DNA of 7,727 nucleotides from an uncultured Fidelibacterota bacterium. Lineage in GTDB: Bacteria > Fidelibacterota > Marinisomatia > Marinisomatales > UBA8229. Shown piece after piece: positions 4,589 through 7,727 of this stretch. Under the pieces are notes generated by a model, which saw only the letters and a list, made by a program, of their open reading frames with translations, had not been told where the DNA came from and ran no database searches. How positions within the stretch are numbered: the stretch's first letter is position 1; each line of letters begins with the position of its first letter. A program made the translations under genes and the position numbers. Location of the stretch: assembly GCA_913054425.1 (NCBI GenBank), contig CAJXJG010000078.1, positions 1 to 7,727 on the forward strand, in the 5' to 3' direction.

Positions 4589-6271
4589 ATGAAAATAATT
4601 TCATTATTGCCGGTGATCATGATGATTATAGGCTGTCTGCCTATTCAGCTGCCTCAATCCATGGGTGAACCTCCGGCAAAGGCTGCATCCTTTCCAAAAC
4701 TAAAGGAACGCAACCGGCTTCTGGGGGCATTATTGCCGGAACGGACCTGCTATGATGTTCAGCATTATGATATCAATATTGACATTGATGTAGATAAAAA
4801 ATATCTAAAAGGATATGTGGATTTTACTGCTGTCGCCGTCAATGATTTTACTATCCTGCAGATTGACCTGGCAAAGGGTATGCAATTAAACGGCGTCTAT
4901 TATCTCGGGAATAAACTGGAAACAACGCGAAAGAAAGATGCTGTTTTTGTGGAATTTCCAAAGATTAATCGTGAAACGATTTTCAAATTTCGCGTCCAAT
5001 ATGAAGGCCGGCCATTAGAAGCTTCAAAACCGCCCTGGGATGGCGGTTTTGTGTGGGAAAATGACCAGAAAGGACGTCCCTTTGTTTCTGTCGTTTGTGA
5101 AGGGGATGGATCGGGACTGTGGTGGCCTTTAAAAGATCACATAATTGATAAACCGGATAAAGGGGTTAGGATGACGTTCACCGTACCCTCGGAATTATTT
5201 TGTGTCAGTAACGGAAAGCTTACCGACACTCAAGCTTTGGGAACCGGGAAACAGTCATATACCTGGGAAGTGAAAAACCCAATCAACAATTACAATATAT
5301 CAGTCCAATTGGGTCATTATGTTCTGGTCAAGGACACACTTCATCGAAATGGTAAAGTTGAAATTTTAAATCATTATGTACTGGATTATCATCAGGAAGT
5401 TGCCCAAAACCATTTCCGGCAGGCTAAAAATATAATCCGATTTTTCGAAAAATATTTTGGGGACTACCAATGGTGGGCGGATGGTTATAAGTTGGTGGAG
5501 GTCTCTTACCTGGGTATGGAGCACCAGTCAGCTGTAACCTATGGAAATGCCTGGAATAACTGGGGCGGACCCCGTGCCTGGACCAAAGATTATTACGGAA
5601 TAATTGATGGCCTTTTATTTCATGAAACTGCGCATGAATGGTGGGGGAATAGCGTTACTGCGGCAGATCCCGCTCATATTTGGATTCATGAAGGTTTGGC
5701 TGTGTATAGCGAATCGATGTTCATTGAAAATCAGCTTGGTTATAATGTGATGATAGATTTTATGTTACGGAAGCGTAGGAACATCCAAAATAAACTCCCG
5801 ATTGTCGGACCGGAAAATGAAAACTACTGGGCTTTTGGGGATTCCTACAATAAGGGCGCGTGGGTATTGCACACCCTCCGCCATGTGATCGCTAATGATA
5901 ACTTATGGTGGGATATTTTAAGATCATTCGCAGTTGATAATGCCCGCAAACATGTTAAAACCGGTGATTTTCAAACTCATGTGGAATCAAGAACCGATCA
6001 CGATTTAGAGTACTTTTTTGACCAGTATTTTTTTGATCATAGGCCCCCTGAATTGGAGTTTTATCAAAAAGGAAATAAACTGTTCTATCGTTGGGCGGAT
6101 GTGATTCAGGATTTTCGAATGCCGCTGGATGTTGAAATAAATGGTATGGAAAAACGTATCTACCCGACTCCTTCAGTTCAAATACTTGACATTCCGGAAT
6201 TGGCCGTGGTAATTTTTAAGGATTGGCAATTTCTCATAAACCTAAAGGAGAATTCTAAACTCAGCGGGTAA
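4589..6271 (+). CDS. M1-family zinc metallopeptidase, predicted lipoprotein
   Basis: This 560-residue gluzincin of the M1 (aminopeptidase N-like) family has the zinc site HETAH (His345, Glu346, His349) and a distal ligand Glu368 in HEGLAVYSE, giving the canonical HExxH-x18-E spacing. The substrate-binding loop reads GMEHQ (309-313) where classic M1 enzymes have GxMEN. Tyr420 in SYNKGAWVLHTLR matches the transition-state-stabilising tyrosine. Residues 50-250 form the N-terminal beta saddle (DVQHYDINIDIDV at 56-68). The start is a lipoprotein signal: basic MK, hydrophobic 3-14, lipobox IIGC with Cys16. Leu at +2 permits outer-membrane sorting. Predicted role: removing N-terminal residues from peptides in the periplasm or at the cell surface. 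The large C-terminal ARM domain of PepN is missing; only a short beta-type tail (about 485-550) remains, as in compact M1 enzymes. No Shine-Dalgarno precedes the start. Confidence 0.93.
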   Translation: MKIISLLPVIMMIIGCLPIQLPQSMGEPPAKAASFPKLKERNRLLGALLPERTCYDVQHYDINIDIDVDKKYLKGYVDFTAVAVNDFTILQIDLAKGMQLNGVYYLGNKLETTRKKDAVFVEFPKINRETIFKFRVQYEGRPLEASKPPWDGGFVWENDQKGRPFVSVVCEGDGSGLWWPLKDHIIDKPDKGVRMTFTVPSELFCVSNGKLTDTQALGTGKQSYTWEVKNPINNYNISVQLGHYVLVKDTLHRNGKVEILNHYVLDYHQEVAQNHFRQAKNIIRFFEKYFGDYQWWADGYKLVEVSYLGMEHQSAVTYGNAWNNWGGPRAWTKDYYGIIDGLLFHETAHEWWGNSVTAADPAHIWIHEGLAVYSESMFIENQLGYNVMIDFMLRKRRNIQNKLPIVGPENENYWAFGDSYNKGAWVLHTLRHVIANDNLWWDILRSFAVDNARKHVKTGDFQTHVESRTDHDLEYFFDQYFFDHRPPELEFYQKGNKLFYRWADVIQDFRMPLDVEINGMEKRIYPTPSVQILDIPELAVVIFKDWQFLINLKENSKLSG

Positions 6272-6307
6272 CTGTTTTAGTTGTTAAGAAAATTTGTTTT
6301 GTTCACT

Positions 6308-6329
6308 CCCGCCCAATCGGGTTTTCCCC
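6308..6329 (+). terminator. Probable Rho-independent terminator of the M1 peptidase gene
   Basis: CCCG (6308-6311) pairs with CGGG (6318-6321) around a CCCAAT loop and is followed immediately by TTTTCCCC. The stem is short and the T-run only four, but it lies 36 bases after the stop codon in an otherwise empty gap, which supports the call. Confidence 0.5.
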
Positions 6330-6441
6330 TGCATACTTCAAACTGATTCAACTTCGGGGGTAAACCAAGGCGCTAAAAATCGCAGGAATTCGGGTAGTAT
6401 ATTTTCTACTTATCAATTGATGTAAATTTTGGAAGCATTTC

Positions 6442-6822
6442 ATGAACTTGAAAAACGAAATTCTACTAGTCACTATCCTAAGATGGATAGCAAGAATCTG
6501 GAGCATTTCCAGCATTTCATTCATTTCATTTTTCATCATTGCTCATCTGTTTGGAGAGAATTTTGGTACTTTTAATTCCTGGAAAGAAGTAGTAATGTTT
6601 CTCTTTTTCCCTGCCGGTATTTATGTTGGAATGCTTATTGCCTGGAAATGGGAAGGGCTTGGCGGAGTGATGGGAACAGGCAGCATTGTCGCTTACCATT
6701 TGATTGAAACTAAATTTTATTTAGACTTCTGGATAGACGGACTTGCTGCCCCGGGGGTTTTGTTTCTTGGGTGTTGGTTATTATCTCGTAATCAGCGCCT
6801 AAAGATGAAGGAACCAAATTGA
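6442..6822 (+). CDS. Small four-helix inner-membrane protein, unknown function
   Basis: This 126-residue protein has four probable membrane helices: about 19-37, 50-68, 73-94 and 99-115, with a basic C-terminal tail (RNQRLKMKEPN). Conserved-looking features are LRWIARIWS (13-21) just before helix 1, FFPAGIYVGMLIAWKWEGLGG across the helix 2-3 turn, and APGVLFLGCWLLSR in helix 4. I recall similar uncharacterised bacterial membrane proteins beginning ILRWIARI, but cannot give a name or function. Both termini are predicted cytoplasmic by the positive-inside rule. GGAAG six bases before ATG 6442 is the only Shine-Dalgarno-like sequence among the main genes. It is preceded by a 170-bp gap containing the peptidase terminator and is convergent with the Mur-ligase gene, so it is probably transcribed alone. 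Confidence 0.8.
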   Translation: MNLKNEILLVTILRWIARIWSISSISFISFFIIAHLFGENFGTFNSWKEVVMFLFFPAGIYVGMLIAWKWEGLGGVMGTGSIVAYHLIETKFYLDFWIDGLAAPGVLFLGCWLLSRNQRLKMKEPN

Positions 6823-6829
6823 TTTTATA

Positions 6830-6845
6830 TCCACTTTTAGGTGGA
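6830..6845. terminator. Small hairpin between convergent genes
   Basis: TCCAC (6830-6834) and GTGGA (6841-6845) form a 5-bp stem with a TTTTAG loop, 7 bases beyond the membrane-protein stop and 22 bases beyond the stop of the minus-strand gene. The position suits a shared terminator, but a clean T-run is absent on the plus side and only a mixed A/T tract follows on the minus side. Confidence 0.3.
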
Positions 6846-6867
6846 ATTAAATTAAAAATATGAAGTA

Positions 6868-7727
6868 CTATACCACTTCATTTTCAATATAGTGAAATGC
6901 TTCTTCCTTCTGGTCCAAGCATAACAATATCAGCAGGTCATCCTGTTCTGCATATTGGATAGATTTTTTAATTCCGTCCAGAATGTCGTCTGCATATTGG
7001 ATTGCTTTTTCGTTTATTCCGTTTTCCAGAAAGCAGGTACTGATAACATTTGGAATTTCACCCGCTTTCCGACCGCGTAAATATTTTGGTATTTCAGCAA
7101 TTATAACTTGATCGGGTTTAATTTGGGCTGCAGACTTTACCAGTCCGGCAATGTCATCATTACTGCGGTCACCTGCCTGACCAATCAATAATAATTTCCT
7201 TTTTGCGGGAATATTTTTTACCAAGGTTACAAGGGCATTCATGCCGTGGGGGTTGTGAGCAAAATCCAATAAAATGGTATAGCCGTTCTTTTTGAAAATA
7301 TTCCCACGTCCGGGATTTTCTGTATGAGATCTTCCAAATGTATGCAGGCTATCAGCAATCGTTTCATTTTCAACACCTAAAGCTTTTGCCAGGGAAATTG
7401 CTCCCAGACAATTGGAGCTATTATGAACAGCTGCTCCGTTCATGGTTATGGGAATCCGGCGATGGTCAAGCAGTGTAGTTTTTATTCCATTCTCAAAATA
7501 AATAATTTGTCCGTCCTCAATTGTACAGGCTTTACCGCCTTTTTTAACATGATTGTAGACAGTAGGATCAGCTGCATCTAAACTGAACCAGCATATCTCT
7601 TGGGAAACATTTTTAGCATAGTTCACAATTTCTGCATCATCGGCGTTTAAAACTAAAATCCCGTCTGCTGCTAATCCATGCCGAATGATGAATTTGGTTT
7701 CCACCATGTCAGATAAATTTTGAACGC
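6868..7727 (-). CDS. Cyanophycin-synthetase-like Mur ligase, C-terminal part (5' end outside window)
   Basis: This is a Mur-ligase-fold amide ligase cut by the right edge. The frame stays open to the window end (VQNLSD precedes Met at 7705-7707), and that Met lies inside the conserved middle domain, so it is not the true start. Counting from that Met: NADD (21-24), HNSSN (95-99) as in Mur central domains, NPGRGNIF (131-138) and DFAHNPHG (148-155) opening the C-terminal domain, then QAGDRSNDD (177-185), IIAEIPKYLRGRKAGE (202-217) and a beta/helix tail. The NPGR...DFAHNP...GDR...LRGR series matches the ligase domain of cyanophycin synthetases better than MurC-F. These enzymes activate a carboxylate with ATP and add an amino acid. 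The P-loop GTNGKT and any N-terminal ATP-grasp domain would lie outside, so true CphA, a truncated relative or another Mur-type polypeptide ligase cannot be separated here. Confidence 0.88.
   Translation of the reverse strand, partial: VQNLSDMVETKFIIRHGLAADGILVLNADDAEIVNYAKNVSQEICWFSLDAADPTVYNHVKKGGKACTIEDGQIIYFENGIKTTLLDHRRIPITMNGAAVHNSSNCLGAISLAKALGVENETIADSLHTFGRSHTENPGRGNIFKKNGYTILLDFAHNPHGMNALVTLVKNIPAKRKLLLIGQAGDRSNDDIAGLVKSAAQIKPDQVIIAEIPKYLRGRKAGEIPNVISTCFLENGINEKAIQYADDILDGIKKSIQYAEQDDLLILLCLDQKEEAFHYIENEVV

Noticed and set aside
6503..6540. Repeated CATTTC/CATT units resembling a microsatellite
   Set aside because: They fall inside membrane helix 1 of the small membrane protein, where Ser/Ile/Phe codons naturally give this low-complexity pattern.
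1..7727. CRISPR arrays, tRNA or rRNA genes
   Set aside because: No regularly spaced direct repeats, cloverleaf-type arms or conserved rRNA segments were noticed by eye.

Overview
The window is an AT-rich chromosomal stretch from a diderm (outer-membrane) bacterium. Evidence for this is a lipoprotein-type M1 metallopeptidase, very A/T-rich start regions with almost no Shine-Dalgarno sequence, and a Mur-ligase-family gene. This translation-initiation style fits Bacteroidota and related FCB-group lineages (for example Marinimicrobia-like genomes), but no taxonomic marker gene is present, so the placement is inference.

Layout. Positions 1-957 look like a decayed or accessory patch. It holds the tail of an upstream gene (1-69), a 59-residue zinc-ribbon microprotein (121-300), and an orphan C-terminal piece of a type III restriction endonuclease/DEAD-helicase-nuclease (319-678) with no helicase part. 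A gene-poor stretch follows, containing a 59-bp repeat-type sequence bounded by GTCATTCT and AGAATGAC (827-885). Positions 958-6822 carry five plus-strand genes: an alpha/beta hydrolase, an ABC-F ribosome-associated ATPase, a conserved 93-residue protein of unknown function, an M1-family aminopeptidase-like lipoprotein, and a four-helix membrane protein. A convergent minus-strand gene (6868 to the right edge, 5' end outside) encodes the C-terminal part of a cyanophycin-synthetase-like Mur ligase.

The genes do not form an obvious single pathway; most are separated by 60-340 bp and look like separate transcription units. The most unusual structure is between the genes. A roughly 43-bp element (small GC hairpin, T-run, G-rich tract, then TAGATT) recurs upstream of the ABC-F gene, the 93-residue gene and the M1 peptidase gene (2006-2048, 4006-4048, 4491-4533). 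In the first two copies it is followed 4 bases later by an ATG opening a tiny MKK-type reading frame (20 and 25 residues). Each tiny frame ends exactly over the start codon of the next gene. This could be a terminator/promoter module feeding translationally coupled leader peptides, or a dispersed intergenic repeat; the sequence alone does not decide. The remaining genes belong to familiar families.
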